Assembly (NCBI RefSeq): GCF_013387495.1
Contig: NZ_JABZEE010000005.1
Span: 1-64,000, forward strand
Length of the DNA stretch: 64,000 nt
Origin: Streptomyces sp. PKU-EA00015
Lineage (GTDB): Bacteria > Actinomycetota > Actinomycetes > Streptomycetales > Streptomycetaceae
Direction: 5' to 3'
This document shows, piece by piece, positions 17,703 through 27,615 of this stretch. Position numbers and translations under genes: made by a program. A model generated the notes under the pieces. That model ran no database searches, had not been told where the DNA came from, and saw nothing but the letters and a program-made list of their open reading frames with translations. Each line of letters opens with the position of its first letter. Position 1 is the first letter of the stretch.

Positions 17703-20600
17703 GTGACACAGGTCGTGGAGCAGCAGGGGTGGGCTCATCAGCCCATTCTCGAACGGGAAGCCGAAGTCCACGCGATCCAGCATGCGTTGGACGAGTTGTA
17801 CGGAGCCTCGGCCAACGGCTCGGGTGCGCGACGGGGCGGCGTGCTCGTCTTCGCAGCACCAGCCGGAATGGGCAAGACCACCCTGCTCGCCGAAGCCCGC
17901 CGGCACGCCACCGAACGCGGCTGCACGGTGCTTTCCGCGCGCGGCGGCGAGCAGGAGAAGCAGGTGCCGTTCCATGTGGTGCGCCAGCTCATCCAGCCCA
18001 CGGTAGCCGCCATGAGCGAGGGCGAGCACCGCGAGATCCTGGGGCACTGGTACGGCATCGTCGCACCGGCCATCGGTCTGACCGCCCCGCAGGACGGCAT
18101 CGCACCCGACCCCCAGGGCGTGCGCGACGGTCTCGACTGGGTCGTCAGCCGACTGTCGGTGCGCTCCACGCCCGTCGTGCTGATTCTCGACGACGCGCAC
18201 TGGGCAGACGCGGAATCCCTCGCGTGGCTCACCGCCTTCGCCACACGTGCCCAGCAACTGGGGATGCTGATCGTCGTGGCCTGCAGGCCGGATGAGCTAC
18301 CTCCCGACGCCACCGTGCTGCACACTCTGGCCTCGCGCCACGGGGCACGCCCGCACCAGCTGGAGCCCCTCACATCGAGTGCGGTGGCGCGCATAGTGCG
18401 CAGCGCGCTCGGCGACGGCGCCGACGACCTGTTCTGCCGGGAATGTTGGACGATCACCGGTGGAAACCCGTTCGAGGTCGTCGAGCTCACCGCGAAGGCC
18501 CGCGAGCGTGGCCTGAAGCCACAACGGGACAACATTCCCCACCTCCGTGATCTCGCCTCGGCCGTCAAGGGCAGCGGGCTCATTGAACGGCTCGAACAGC
18601 TTGGCCCCTCCACCGTCCGGCTCGCATGGGCCGCCGCGGTGCTGGGCACCGGTATTTCCACCAGGATCGCGGCCAGCGTCGCCGCGCTCGGCGACGCGCA
18701 GATCAACGAGGCAATCGACCAACTGCACGCCGCGCGCATCCTGACGGTCCTGACCACGGTGAAACGCGACGAGGTCGTGGAGTTCTTCCACCCGCTGATC
18801 GCCACCGCCGTGTACCGGTCCATCCCTCCAGGTGTACGCGTCGCCATGCACGGAATGGCGGCGAAGGCGGTCATCGACGCCGGCCTCGGCGCCGGGGTCG
18901 CCGCCCGCCACATGCTGGAGATGCATCCGGAAGGCGACCCCTGGGTCGTGCAGCAGCTGCGCCAGGCCGCCCGCGAAAACTTCTCCGCAGGAGCCCCTGA
19001 CGCCGCCCGCCGCTATCTCGCCCGCGCTCTGCGTGAACCGCCGGATCCGGAGGACCGAGCCCAGGTGTTGTTCGAACTCGGCTCAGCCAGTCTTCTCCAC
19101 GAACCCGCCACCACCGTCAACCACCTGCGGGCCGCACTGGAAGAGCCCGAGATCGAACAGGGTCTACGGGAAGACGTCATCTACCGGCTCGCCCAAGCAC
19201 TCGCCCACACCGGCCAGTTGGCGCAGGCAACCGAACTCCTCGCGGACGAGGCCCGCCGCGCCTCCAGCGCCCGCACCAAACTGCGGATGCAAGCCGAGCA
19301 GTTCAAATGGAATGCGGTCCGCGTCGACGAGCAGGACTCGCCGGCCCGCTCCCGTCTGCTGGCACAGTTCGCCAAGCGCCTCACCGGCCACAGCGTGGCC
19401 GAACGCCACATCCTGGGGCTGCGGGGCTGGGACTGCGTGATGCGCGGCGAACCCTCTGCCAGGGCCCTGCAGTACGCGGAACGGGCGCTGGACGGCGGCC
19501 TGCGCTGGACCGACCAGGACTTCGGGTTCGAGGTGCCGGCCGTCATTGCTCTCACCCTCATGTACTGCGATCAGCCGGGCAGGGCCGAAGAACTGTTCAG
19601 CGAAGCCATCACCGAGTTCGAAGCACGAGGATGGCGCGGCGCGCACCTGTCCTTCGCCTACACCCTGCTCGGCTACGTCCGCTACCGGCGCGGACGGCTC
19701 ACCGAAGCAGAGGACTTCGCACGCCAGGGACTTGAGATCGCCGACCGGGTGGGGCACGGAATCCCCGCGCAGTGGCAGGCGGTCGGCACCCTCATCGAGA
19801 CCCAGCTCGCCCACGGACACACCGCCGAGGCCCTGCGCGTCGCGGACGCCTACGACTTCGGAAAGGACTTCCCCAACTCGGTCATCTACCCCGACCCCCA
19901 AGCCGTCTGGGGAAAGCTCCTTCTGGCCCGCGGCATGCATGACGAGGCCGAGCGGCAGCTCGCCCAAGCCGGCCAACGCCTCGACAGCCGGGGCACACGC
20001 AACCCCTCGTGGAGCCCCTGGCAACTCGACCTCGCCCTGGCGCAGGCCAAGCATCAACCCGAGAAGGCCCGTGCCACCGCGGAAGAGGCCGTTGCGCGCG
20101 CCCGCGCATTCGGCACCGCCGGCATCATCGGTCACGCACTGCGCGTCCAGGCGGCGACCACCGACCCGGCCGAGGCGGTCGCCCTCCTCCAGGAAGCCGT
20201 CGAGCACCTCGAGCAGTCCCCCGCCGCGTACGAACTCGCGCACGCGCTCATCGACCACGGCACCGCCCTGCACGCCGTCGGCGACCTGGAGCGCGCCGCC
20301 CACCAGCTCTACTCCGGCATGGAAGCCGCGACCGCCTGCGGCGCCGAAGCCCTCGCAACCCGCGCCCGATCCGAGCTCGCCGCCGCCGGACTGCGCCCGC
20401 GTCGCCGCCAGGTCACGGAACAGGACACCCTCTCCACAGCGGAGAGCGCCGCAGCCCGCCGCGCCGCGGTCGGGCTCGACAACGCGGCGATCGCCGCCGA
20501 GCTCGGCACGAGTGAGCATGCCGTATCGAAACTGCTGTCCGCGGTCTTCACCAAACTGGGAACCGACCGAGTGGGCCTGGGCCGCGCGCTCGGCATGTGA
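17703..20600 (+). CDS. Large ATP-binding LuxR-type (LAL) regulator
   Basis: 965 residues. N-terminal AAA/NACHT-like domain: Walker A APAGMGKTT (52-60) and Walker B VVLILDDAHWAD (D163-D164). The middle is a long helical TPR-like array. The C terminus holds a LuxR-type helix-turn-helix (AAIAAELGTSEHAVSKLLSA, about 920-945). LAL proteins activate secondary-metabolite genes in Streptomyces. Starts with GTG after a GGAGGGGGC site. Located 190 bp after the P450, same strand: a likely cluster activator, though not proven. The HTH differs from the usual LSxREx(V/I)AxL consensus (TAESAAARRAA). Confidence 0.9.
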   Translation: MTQVVEQQGWAHQPILEREAEVHAIQHALDELYGASANGSGARRGGVLVFAAPAGMGKTTLLAEARRHATERGCTVLSARGGEQEKQVPFHVVRQLIQPTVAAMSEGEHREILGHWYGIVAPAIGLTAPQDGIAPDPQGVRDGLDWVVSRLSVRSTPVVLILDDAHWADAESLAWLTAFATRAQQLGMLIVVACRPDELPPDATVLHTLASRHGARPHQLEPLTSSAVARIVRSALGDGADDLFCRECWTITGGNPFEVVELTAKARERGLKPQRDNIPHLRDLASAVKGSGLIERLEQLGPSTVRLAWAAAVLGTGISTRIAASVAALGDAQINEAIDQLHAARILTVLTTVKRDEVVEFFHPLIATAVYRSIPPGVRVAMHGMAAKAVIDAGLGAGVAARHMLEMHPEGDPWVVQQLRQAARENFSAGAPDAARRYLARALREPPDPEDRAQVLFELGSASLLHEPATTVNHLRAALEEPEIEQGLREDVIYRLAQALAHTGQLAQATELLADEARRASSARTKLRMQAEQFKWNAVRVDEQDSPARSRLLAQFAKRLTGHSVAERHILGLRGWDCVMRGEPSARALQYAERALDGGLRWTDQDFGFEVPAVIALTLMYCDQPGRAEELFSEAITEFEARGWRGAHLSFAYTLLGYVRYRRGRLTEAEDFARQGLEIADRVGHGIPAQWQAVGTLIETQLAHGHTAEALRVADAYDFGKDFPNSVIYPDPQAVWGKLLLARGMHDEAERQLAQAGQRLDSRGTRNPSWSPWQLDLALAQAKHQPEKARATAEEAVARARAFGTAGIIGHALRVQAATTDPAEAVALLQEAVEHLEQSPAAYELAHALIDHGTALHAVGDLERAAHQLYSGMEAATACGAEALATRARSELAAAGLRPRRRQVTEQDTLSTAESAAARRAAVGLDNAAIAAELGTSEHAVSKLLSAVFTKLGTDRVGLGRALGM

Positions 20601-20794
20601 TCCGGCGGGGCGCGGGACGGACACCCGGACCCACGCCGAAGCCGGGAGCGGCAGCCCGCAGCCGTGGCTGTGTCTGCTGCCCGGGGCCCGTTCTGTGCCG
20701 CTCGCGCGGTGCGGTGCGGGCCCCTGCGGCGTCCCCGGCCCCCTTCCCCCTCCCGAAACCGCGCGGGTGCCGGGCCCTTCGCCGTGGTGCGCTT

Positions 20795-21165
20795 TCAGTA
20801 GCCGATACAGGCCGAATGCCACGCGGTGTAGAACTCCCACACCTGAGGCGAGCACTCAGGAGGACCGTACTGGGACGCCTTCGCGCCGGTGTGCGGCAGA
20901 TGCGCGTACGCGCCGACTCCCGGACGGTTCACGTGCAGCACCCCCGCCTCGAGGTGTTCCACCGCCTCGAACGCCCGCGACTGGGACGCGGCGCGGCCCG
21001 TGCCGCGTCGACTGCCCGGTCCACGTCGACGCCGCCCGATTCGGCGAACTCGCCGACGGCGTCGGTGAAGTCGGCCGGGTTGATGTTCTCCCTGGTCAGT
21101 CCCGACTCGGCCGGGACCCACTGTCCGTCGATGAAGTTGAGCCGAAGGTGCTGTGACTGAGCCAT
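20795..21165 (-). pseudogene. Aldehyde dehydrogenase with central deletion
   Basis: Starts well (GGGGAGG before ATG 21165): MAQSQHLRLNFIDGQWVP and the DVDRAVDAA segment are the N terminus of an aldehyde dehydrogenase. Near 20990 the sequence jumps, in another frame, to the C terminus (AFEAVEHLEAGVLHVN, then QYGPPECSPQVWEFYT). About 350 residues are missing, including the NAD-binding fold, the catalytic Cys and the Glu. It must be non-functional. It marks the right edge of the decayed segment beside the terpene cluster. Confidence 0.85.
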
Positions 21166-21472
21166 GCCCTCCCCCTCGCTGGACCACGTCGGCACCGCTG
21201 CCGGACCCGGCCAGACTCTCCGACGGAAAGCGCCGTCACAACGCGCGATTGCCGAATGCCACCGATAGCCCCGGCCTATCGGGCGCGTTCCCGTCGGCGG
21301 AGAGCGGGCGGCCGACGCCGCCAGGGCACGGCGATCTTCCCTCGCGGCCGGCGGCGCACCGTCGACGAACGGCTGGACAGCCTGTACGCCGACGACGCCG
21401 CGTCCTGCACGACGTGACGCCCCTGCTGCCGGAGGAGGAGGGGCCCAAGTACCGGGACATGCTGCCGACCGG
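21166..21472. other. Gap, possible further gene debris
   Basis: About 300 bp between the aldehyde dehydrogenase relic and the tesB stop. A plus-strand frame ends LLPEEEGPKYRDMLPTGYTG, which looks protein-like but was not recognised. No start or ribosome site. Confidence 0.4.
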
Positions 21473-22336
21473 TTACACCGGCCGGAACAGGCCCTCCTGC
21501 ACCACCGACACCAGCAGCTGACCTTCCCGGTTGTAGATCCGGCCGCGCGCCAGGCCGCGGCCGCCGGTCGAGATCGGGGACTCCTGGTCGTACAGGAACC
21601 ACTCGTCCGCCCGGAAGGGGCGGTGGAACCACATCGCGTGGTCCAGCGACGCCATGTCGAAGCCGCGCGGTCCCCAGAGCGGCTCGACGGGGATGCGCAC
21701 CGCGTCCAGGAGCGTCATGTCGCTCGCGTACGTCAGCGCGCACGTGTGCACCAGCGGGTCGTCGCCCAGCGGGCCCACGGCGCGCATCCACACCGCGCTG
21801 CGCGGGTCCGCGTCCTTCAGCTCCTCGCGGGTCCAGCGCAGCCGGTCGACGTAGCGGATGTCGAACGGCTGCCGCCGGGCCATCCGCTCCAGCGACTCGG
21901 GCAGATGGCCCAGGTGGTCGCGGATCTCGTCCACGAGCATCGGCAGGGTCTCCGGGGCGGGCACGTGCCGGGGCGGCAACTGGTGCTCGATGCCGCCCTG
22001 CTCCGGGCGGTGGAAGGACGCCGTCAGGTTGAAGATCGTCTTCCCCTGCTGTACGGCGGTCGTGCGGCGCGTGGTGAACGACCGGCCGTCCCGGACCCGT
22101 TCGACCTGGTAGACGATCGGCACACCCGGGATCCCCGGCCGCAGGAAGTACGCGTGCAGCGAGTGCACGGGGCGCTCGCCGTCCGTCGTCCGGCCGGCCG
22201 CGACCAGCGCCTGGCCCGCGACCTGTCCGCCGAAGACGCGTTGCAGCGACTCCTCGGGGCTGCGTCCACGGAAGATGTTGACCTCGATCTGCTCCAGGTC
22301 GAGCAGATCGACCAGCCGCTCGGCCGGATTCGTCAT
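21473..22336 (-). CDS. tesB: Acyl-CoA thioesterase II
   Basis: 287 residues, double hot-dog TesB. It hydrolyses acyl-CoA to free acid and CoA. The first domain has VFGGQVAGQAL and VHSLHAYFLRPG. The second has the catalytic Asp in ASLDHAMWFH and the Gln in VSVVQEGLFR. Full length. Upstream and same-strand is the DExH helicase (gap 24 bp), so the two may be co-transcribed. Confidence 0.94.
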   Translation of the reverse strand: MTNPAERLVDLLDLEQIEVNIFRGRSPEESLQRVFGGQVAGQALVAAGRTTDGERPVHSLHAYFLRPGIPGVPIVYQVERVRDGRSFTTRRTTAVQQGKTIFNLTASFHRPEQGGIEHQLPPRHVPAPETLPMLVDEIRDHLGHLPESLERMARRQPFDIRYVDRLRWTREELKDADPRSAVWMRAVGPLGDDPLVHTCALTYASDMTLLDAVRIPVEPLWGPRGFDMASLDHAMWFHRPFRADEWFLYDQESPISTGGRGLARGRIYNREGQLLVSVVQEGLFRPV

Positions 22337-22360
22337 GACGGGTCGTCCTCTCGATGCGGT

Positions 22361-24874
22361 TCAGAGCTGGCCGACGGAGGTGAGGCGCACGACCGCCCGG
22401 CCCTCCTCGTCGGAGGCCGCCAGATCGACCTCCGCGCTGATGCCCCAGTCATGGTCGCCGTTCGGGTCGGCGAACGTCTGGCGCACACGCCACAGACCGT
22501 GCGCCGGGTCCTCCTCGATGGCGAGGAGCTTCGGGCCGCGGGCGTCCGGGCCTGTGCCCAGATCGTCGTACTCGTCCCAGTAGGCGTCCATCGCCTCGCC
22601 CCACGCCTCCTCGTCCCAGCCGGACTCGGCGTCCATCTCGCCCAGTTCGCCGACCTGGTCGAGAGCGGCGAGCTCCACCCGGCGGAACATGGCGTTGCGG
22701 ACCAGGACGCGGAAGGCGCGGGCGTTCGCCGTGACCGGCCTGACCTGGTCGGCCTTCTCCTGCGCCTCCTCGGCCGTCTCCACCTCGGGGTTCGCCAGCT
22801 GTTCCCACTCGTCCAGCAGGCTGGAGTCCACCTGTCGGACCATCTCGCCCAGCCAGGCGGTCAGATCCTCCAGGTCCTCGGTCTTGATGTCGTCCGGGAT
22901 GGTGTGGTCCAGCGCCTTGTACGCGCTCGCCAGATAGCGCAGCACGATGCCCTCGGTGCGGGCCAGCTCGTAGAAGGACGTGAACTCCGTGAAGGACAGC
23001 GCCCGTTCGTACATGTCACGGATGACCGACTTCGGCGACACCGGGTGGTCGCCGACCCACGGGTGCGACTTCTTGTACGTGTTGTACGCGTGCCAGAGCA
23101 GCTCTTCGAGCGGCTTGGGGTACGAGATGTCCTGGAGCCGCTCCATCCGCTCCTCGTACTCGATGCCGTCCGCCTTCATCGCGCCCACGGCCTCGCCGCG
23201 CGCCTTGTTCTGCTGGGCGGCCAGGATCTGGCGCGGGTCGTCGAGCGTCGACTCGACGACGGAGACCATGTCGAGCGCGTACGACGGAGACTCCGGGTCC
23301 AGCAGCTCGAACGCTGCCAGCGCGAACGTCGACAGCGGCTGGTTGAGCGCGAAGTCCTGCTGGAGGTCGACGGTGAGCCGGATCGTGCGGCCCTCGGCGT
23401 CGGGCTCGTCGAGTTGCTCGACGACCCCGCCGTCCAGCAGCGAGCGGTAGATCGCGATGGCACGGCGGATGTGCCGCAGCTGGTTCCTGCGCGGCTCGTG
23501 GTTGTCCTCGAGCAGCTTGCGCATCGCTTCGAAGGCGTTGCCCGGCCGGGCGATGACCGACAGCAGCATGGTGTGGGTGACACGGAAGCGCGAGGTCAGC
23601 GGCTCGGGCTCGGAGGCGATCAGCTTCTCGAAGCTGTTCTCCGTCCAGCCGACGAAGCCCTCCGGGGCCTTCTTGCGCACCACCTTGCGGCGCTTCTTGG
23701 GGTCGTCGCCCGCCTTCGCGAGCGCCTTCTCGTTCTCGATGACGTGCTCCGGCGCCTGCGCGACCACGAAGCCGGCCGTGTCGAAGCCCGCGCGCCCCGC
23801 CCGGCCCGCGATCTGGTGGAACTCGCGCGCCCGCAGCGTCCGCACCCGGTTGCCGTCGTACTTGGTGAGCGCCGTGAACAGCACCGTGCGGATGGGGACG
23901 TTGACGCCGACGCCCAGCGTGTCCGTGCCGCAGATGACCTTCAGCAGACCTGCCTGTGCCAGCTTCTCGACCAGCCGCCGGTACTTGGGCAGCATGCCCG
24001 CGTGGTGCACACCGATGCCGTGCCGCACGTAACGGGACAGGTTCCTGCCGAACTTGGTGGTGAAGCGGAAATTGCCGATCAGCTCGGCGATCTTGTCCTT
24101 CTCCTCGCGCGAGCACATGTTGATGCTCATCAGCGACTGCGCCCGCTCGACGGCCTGCGCCTGGGTGAAGTGGACGATGTAGACCGGCGCCTGCTTGGTC
24201 TCCAGGAGCTCGGTCAGCGTCTCGGTGATCGGCGTCAGCCGGTACTCGTACGAGAGCGGGACCGGGCGCGTCGCGGATCGGACGACGGACGTGGGGCGTC
24301 CCGTGCGGCGCGTGAGGTCCTTCTCGAACATCGACACGTCGCCGAGCGTCGCCGACATCAGGACGAACTGCGCCTGCGGCAGTTCCAGCAGCGGGATCTG
24401 CCAGGCCCAGCCGCGGTCCGGCTCCGCGTAGAAATGGAACTCGTCCATCACGACCTGGCCGATGTCGGCGTCCTTGCCGTCACGCAGCGCGATCGACGCG
24501 AGCACCTCGGCGGTGCAGCAGATCACGGGGGCGTCGGCGTTGACCGAGGCGTCGCCCGTCAGCATGCCGACGTTCTCCGTGCCGAACAGCTTGCACAGGT
24601 CGAAGAACTTCTCCGACACCAGCGCCTTGATCGGCGCCGTGTAGAAGGTGACCTGGTCGTTGGCCAGCGCCGTGAAGTGCGCACCCGCCGCGACCAGGCT
24701 CTTCCCGGAACCCGTGGGGGTGGACAGGATCACGTTCGCCCCCGAGACCACCTCGATCAGGGCCTCCTCCTGAGCCGGGTACAGCGTGATGCCCCGCTCC
24801 TGGGTCCAGGAGGAGAAGGCGTCGAAGAGGGCATCGGGGTCGGCGTCGGGCGGCAGCTGATCGATAAGGGTCAC
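22361..24874 (-). CDS. DExH-box RNA helicase (Ski2-like, DUF3516 C terminus)
   Basis: About 837 residues. Motif I STPTGSGKS, motif II DEFH, motif III SAT, motif VI HQIAGRAGRAG, then a long actinobacterial C-terminal region (DUF3516-like) rich in acidic helices. Probable role in RNA unwinding or ribosome biogenesis. Start: GTG at 24874 (MTLIDQLPPDADP) after a GATGGGGGC stretch; an ATG at 24934 would add 20 residues without better support. The large antisense open frame across this gene is a GC artefact. Confidence 0.92.
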   Translation of the reverse strand: MTLIDQLPPDADPDALFDAFSSWTQERGITLYPAQEEALIEVVSGANVILSTPTGSGKSLVAAGAHFTALANDQVTFYTAPIKALVSEKFFDLCKLFGTENVGMLTGDASVNADAPVICCTAEVLASIALRDGKDADIGQVVMDEFHFYAEPDRGWAWQIPLLELPQAQFVLMSATLGDVSMFEKDLTRRTGRPTSVVRSATRPVPLSYEYRLTPITETLTELLETKQAPVYIVHFTQAQAVERAQSLMSINMCSREEKDKIAELIGNFRFTTKFGRNLSRYVRHGIGVHHAGMLPKYRRLVEKLAQAGLLKVICGTDTLGVGVNVPIRTVLFTALTKYDGNRVRTLRAREFHQIAGRAGRAGFDTAGFVVAQAPEHVIENEKALAKAGDDPKKRRKVVRKKAPEGFVGWTENSFEKLIASEPEPLTSRFRVTHTMLLSVIARPGNAFEAMRKLLEDNHEPRRNQLRHIRRAIAIYRSLLDGGVVEQLDEPDAEGRTIRLTVDLQQDFALNQPLSTFALAAFELLDPESPSYALDMVSVVESTLDDPRQILAAQQNKARGEAVGAMKADGIEYEERMERLQDISYPKPLEELLWHAYNTYKKSHPWVGDHPVSPKSVIRDMYERALSFTEFTSFYELARTEGIVLRYLASAYKALDHTIPDDIKTEDLEDLTAWLGEMVRQVDSSLLDEWEQLANPEVETAEEAQEKADQVRPVTANARAFRVLVRNAMFRRVELAALDQVGELGEMDAESGWDEEAWGEAMDAYWDEYDDLGTGPDARGPKLLAIEEDPAHGLWRVRQTFADPNGDHDWGISAEVDLAASDEEGRAVVRLTSVGQL

Positions 24875-24994
24875 GCCCCCATCTTGCCTGGCTTCCGCCC
24901 GGATGAGGGAACCGGCCGCCGCAGCGAAGATCACGAACGATACGCTGCCCTGTCAACTGGGGTTCGGCACAACGGCAATGGGGCGGGCACACAC

Positions 24995-25786
24995 ATGATG
25001 GGACCGGCGCACTCTCTGTCCGGGGCGGCTGCCTGGCTGGGGGTGGGAGCGGCGACGGCCGCCGCCGGCCACCCGATGCCGTGGCCCGTGCTCGTCGTCG
25101 GAGCGCTGATCTGCGCGGGCGCGGCGCTCGCCCCGGACCTCGACCACAAGGCGGCGACGATCTCGCGCGCCTTCGGTCCGGTCTCGCGCGGGCTGTGCGA
25201 GATCGTCGACAAGCTCTCGTACGCGGTCTACAAAGCGACGAAGAAGCCGGGGGACAAGCGCAGGACCGGCGGCCACCGGACCCTGACGCACACCTGGCTG
25301 TGGGCGGTGCTGATCGGCGGCGGCGCCTCGGTCCTGGCGATCATGGGCGGCCGGTGGGCCGTGCTCGGGATCCTGTTCGTGCACATGGTGCTCGCGGTCG
25401 AGGGCCTGCTGTGGCGGGCCGCCCGCGTCTCCAGCGACGTCCTGGTGTGGCTGCTGGGCGCGACGAGCGCGTGGATCCTCGCGGGCGTGCTGGACAAGCC
25501 GGGCAACGGGGCGGACTGGCTGTTCACCGCGCCCGGTCAGGAGTACCTGTGGCTCGGCCTGCCGATCGTGCTCGGCGCCCTCGTCCACGACATCGGCGAC
25601 GCGCTGACGGTCTCCGGCTGCCCGATCCTGTGGCCGATCCCGGTGTCCGGCAAGCGGTGGTACCCGGTGGGCCCGCCCAAGGGCATGCGGTTCCGGGCGG
25701 GCAGCTGGGTGGAGCTGAAGGTGCTGATGCCGGCGTTCATGCTGCTGGGGGGCGTGGGCGGGGCGGCGGCGCTGAACATGATCTGA
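24995..25786 (+). CDS. Membrane-bound metal-dependent hydrolase (YdjM family)
   Basis: 263 residues with about six membrane helices. The family motifs are APDLDHKAA (metal ligands near residue 50) and GGHRTLTHTW (His cluster), followed by VHDIGDALT. Family members are inner-membrane hydrolases of unknown substrate. Divergent from the helicase. Two ATGs (24995, 24998) are equivalent choices. Confidence 0.88.
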   Translation: MMGPAHSLSGAAAWLGVGAATAAAGHPMPWPVLVVGALICAGAALAPDLDHKAATISRAFGPVSRGLCEIVDKLSYAVYKATKKPGDKRRTGGHRTLTHTWLWAVLIGGGASVLAIMGGRWAVLGILFVHMVLAVEGLLWRAARVSSDVLVWLLGATSAWILAGVLDKPGNGADWLFTAPGQEYLWLGLPIVLGALVHDIGDALTVSGCPILWPIPVSGKRWYPVGPPKGMRFRAGSWVELKVLMPAFMLLGGVGGAAALNMI

Positions 25787-25802
25787 GCGCCTCTCCCGGC
25801 AC

Positions 25803-25822
25803 CGGGGCCGGGCCCGGCCCCG
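25803..25822. terminator. Bidirectional terminator
   Basis: Perfect 20-bp palindrome cggggccgggcccggccccg between convergent genes ending at 25786 and 25834. Confidence 0.7.
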
Positions 25823-25833
25823 CCGCAGGGGCG

Positions 25834-27615
25834 TCACCCGTGCCAGGAGCGCCAGAGCGCCGCGTACGCCCCCTCCGCCGACACCAGCTCGTCATGGCTG
25901 CCCAGCTCGCTGATCCGGCCGTTCTCCACCACCGCGATCACGTCCGCGTCGTGCGCCGTGTGCAGCCGGTGCGCGATCGCCACCACCGTGCGGCCCTCGA
26001 GCACCCGCGACAGCGAGCGCTCCAGGTGGCGCGCCGCCCTCGGGTCCAGCAGCGACGTCGCCTCGTCCAGGACCAGCGTGTGCGGGTCCGCCAGCACCAG
26101 GCGGGCCAGTGCGATCTGCTGGGCCTGGGCCGGGGTGAGCGTGACACCGCCGGATCCGACCTCGGTGTCCAGACCCTCGGACAGCGCCCGTGCCCACCCG
26201 TCCGCGTCGACCGCCCCGAGCGCCGCCCACAGCTCGGCGTCCTCCGCGGACGTACGGGCGAGGAGCAGGTTGTCCCGGAGCGAGCCCACGAAGACGTGGT
26301 GCTCCTGGTTGACCAGCGCCACATGCTCGCGCACCCGTTCCGCCGGCATCCGGGACAGCTCGGCCGCGCCCAGCGTGACCCGGCCGGTGCGCGGGGCGTA
26401 GATGCCCGCGAGCAGCCGGCCCAGCGTCGACTTGCCCGCGCCCGAGGGGCCGACGAGCGCCAGCCGGGTGCCGGGCGCCACGTCCATCGAGACACGGTGC
26501 AGCACGTCGACGCCCTCCCGGTACCCGAAGTGGACCCGGTCCGCGCGCACGTCGCGCCCCTGCGGACGCACCGCCCCGTCGCCCGCGTCCGGCTCGATCT
26601 CCCGCACGCCGACGAGCCGTCCCAGCGACACCTGGGCGACCTGGAGCTCGTCGTACCACCGCAGGATCAGGTTCACCGGGTCGACCATCATCTGGGCGAT
26701 CAGCGCACCCGTGGTCAGCTGTCCGATGCCGATCCAGCCCTGGAGGACGAACACGCCGCCGATCATGAGCACGGAGCCGAGCACGGTCGCGTGCGTGACG
26801 TTGAGGACGGGGAAGAGCACCGAGCGCAGGTAGAGGGTGTACCGCTCCCACGCCGTCCACTCCTTGATCCGCCGGTCGGAGAGCGCCACCCGGCGTGCCC
26901 CGAGGCGGTGCGACTCCACGGTGCGGCCCGCGTCGACGGTCTCGGCCAGCACGGCGGCGACGGCCGCGTAACCCGCGGCCTCCGAGCGGTAGGCGGAGGG
27001 GGCCCGCCGGAAGTACCAGCGGCAACCGATCACCAGCACCGGCACCGCCACGAGCACCGCGGGCGCCAGCGGCGGCGCGGTCACGGTCAGCCCGCCGAGC
27101 AGCAGCACGATCCAGAGCACACCGATCGTCAGCTGCGGGACCGCCTCGCGCATCGCGTTCGCCAGCCGGTCGATGTCCGTGGTGATACGGGACAGCAGGT
27201 CGCCCGTCCCGGCTCGCTCCAGCACGCCGGGCGGGAGCCCGACCGACCGCACGAGGAAGTCCTCGCGCAGGTCCGCCAGCATCCGTTCGCCGAGCATCGC
27301 GCCCCGCAGCCGTACCAGGCGCACGAACGCGGCCTGGATCACCAGCGCCACCGCGAACAGCGCGACCGTCCGCTCCAGATGGAGCTCGCGCGCCCCGTCC
27401 GCCGCCCGCTCCACGAGCGAGCCGAGCAGCCACGGGCCGGCCATCGAGGCCACGACGGCCACGGTGTTGACGAGCACGAGGAGCCCGAAGGCCCGGCGGT
27501 GGCGGCGCAGCAGCCCGGCCACGTACGCCCGTACCGTCGCGGGAGACCCCACCGGCAGGGTCGTCGCCGTCCGGGGAGCCGCCGGGTCGTAGTCCGGTGG
27601 CGCCACGCCGATCAT
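25834..27615 (-). CDS. ABC exporter half, subunit B (canonical Walker A, degenerate signature)
   Basis: 593 residues: six membrane helices followed by an ATPase domain. Walker A GPSGAGKST (K near 395) and Walker B LVLDEATS are intact and the switch His is in AIAHRLH. The ABC signature is degenerate: LTPAQ in place of LSGGQ. The start ATG overlaps the stop of the upstream subunit (ATGA), so translation is coupled. It pairs with the next entry as a heterodimer with a single good ATP site. Substrate unknown; probably drug or lipid export. Confidence 0.93.
   Translation of the reverse strand: MIGVAPPDYDPAAPRTATTLPVGSPATVRAYVAGLLRRHRRAFGLLVLVNTVAVVASMAGPWLLGSLVERAADGARELHLERTVALFAVALVIQAAFVRLVRLRGAMLGERMLADLREDFLVRSVGLPPGVLERAGTGDLLSRITTDIDRLANAMREAVPQLTIGVLWIVLLLGGLTVTAPPLAPAVLVAVPVLVIGCRWYFRRAPSAYRSEAAGYAAVAAVLAETVDAGRTVESHRLGARRVALSDRRIKEWTAWERYTLYLRSVLFPVLNVTHATVLGSVLMIGGVFVLQGWIGIGQLTTGALIAQMMVDPVNLILRWYDELQVAQVSLGRLVGVREIEPDAGDGAVRPQGRDVRADRVHFGYREGVDVLHRVSMDVAPGTRLALVGPSGAGKSTLGRLLAGIYAPRTGRVTLGAAELSRMPAERVREHVALVNQEHHVFVGSLRDNLLLARTSAEDAELWAALGAVDADGWARALSEGLDTEVGSGGVTLTPAQAQQIALARLVLADPHTLVLDEATSLLDPRAARHLERSLSRVLEGRTVVAIAHRLHTAHDADVIAVVENGRISELGSHDELVSAEGAYAALWRSWHG

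Noticed and set aside
21623..25786. 1387-codon plus-strand open frame
   Set aside because: Antisense to the helicase and tesB genes; no family features outside the final 263 residues, which are the real hydrolase gene.
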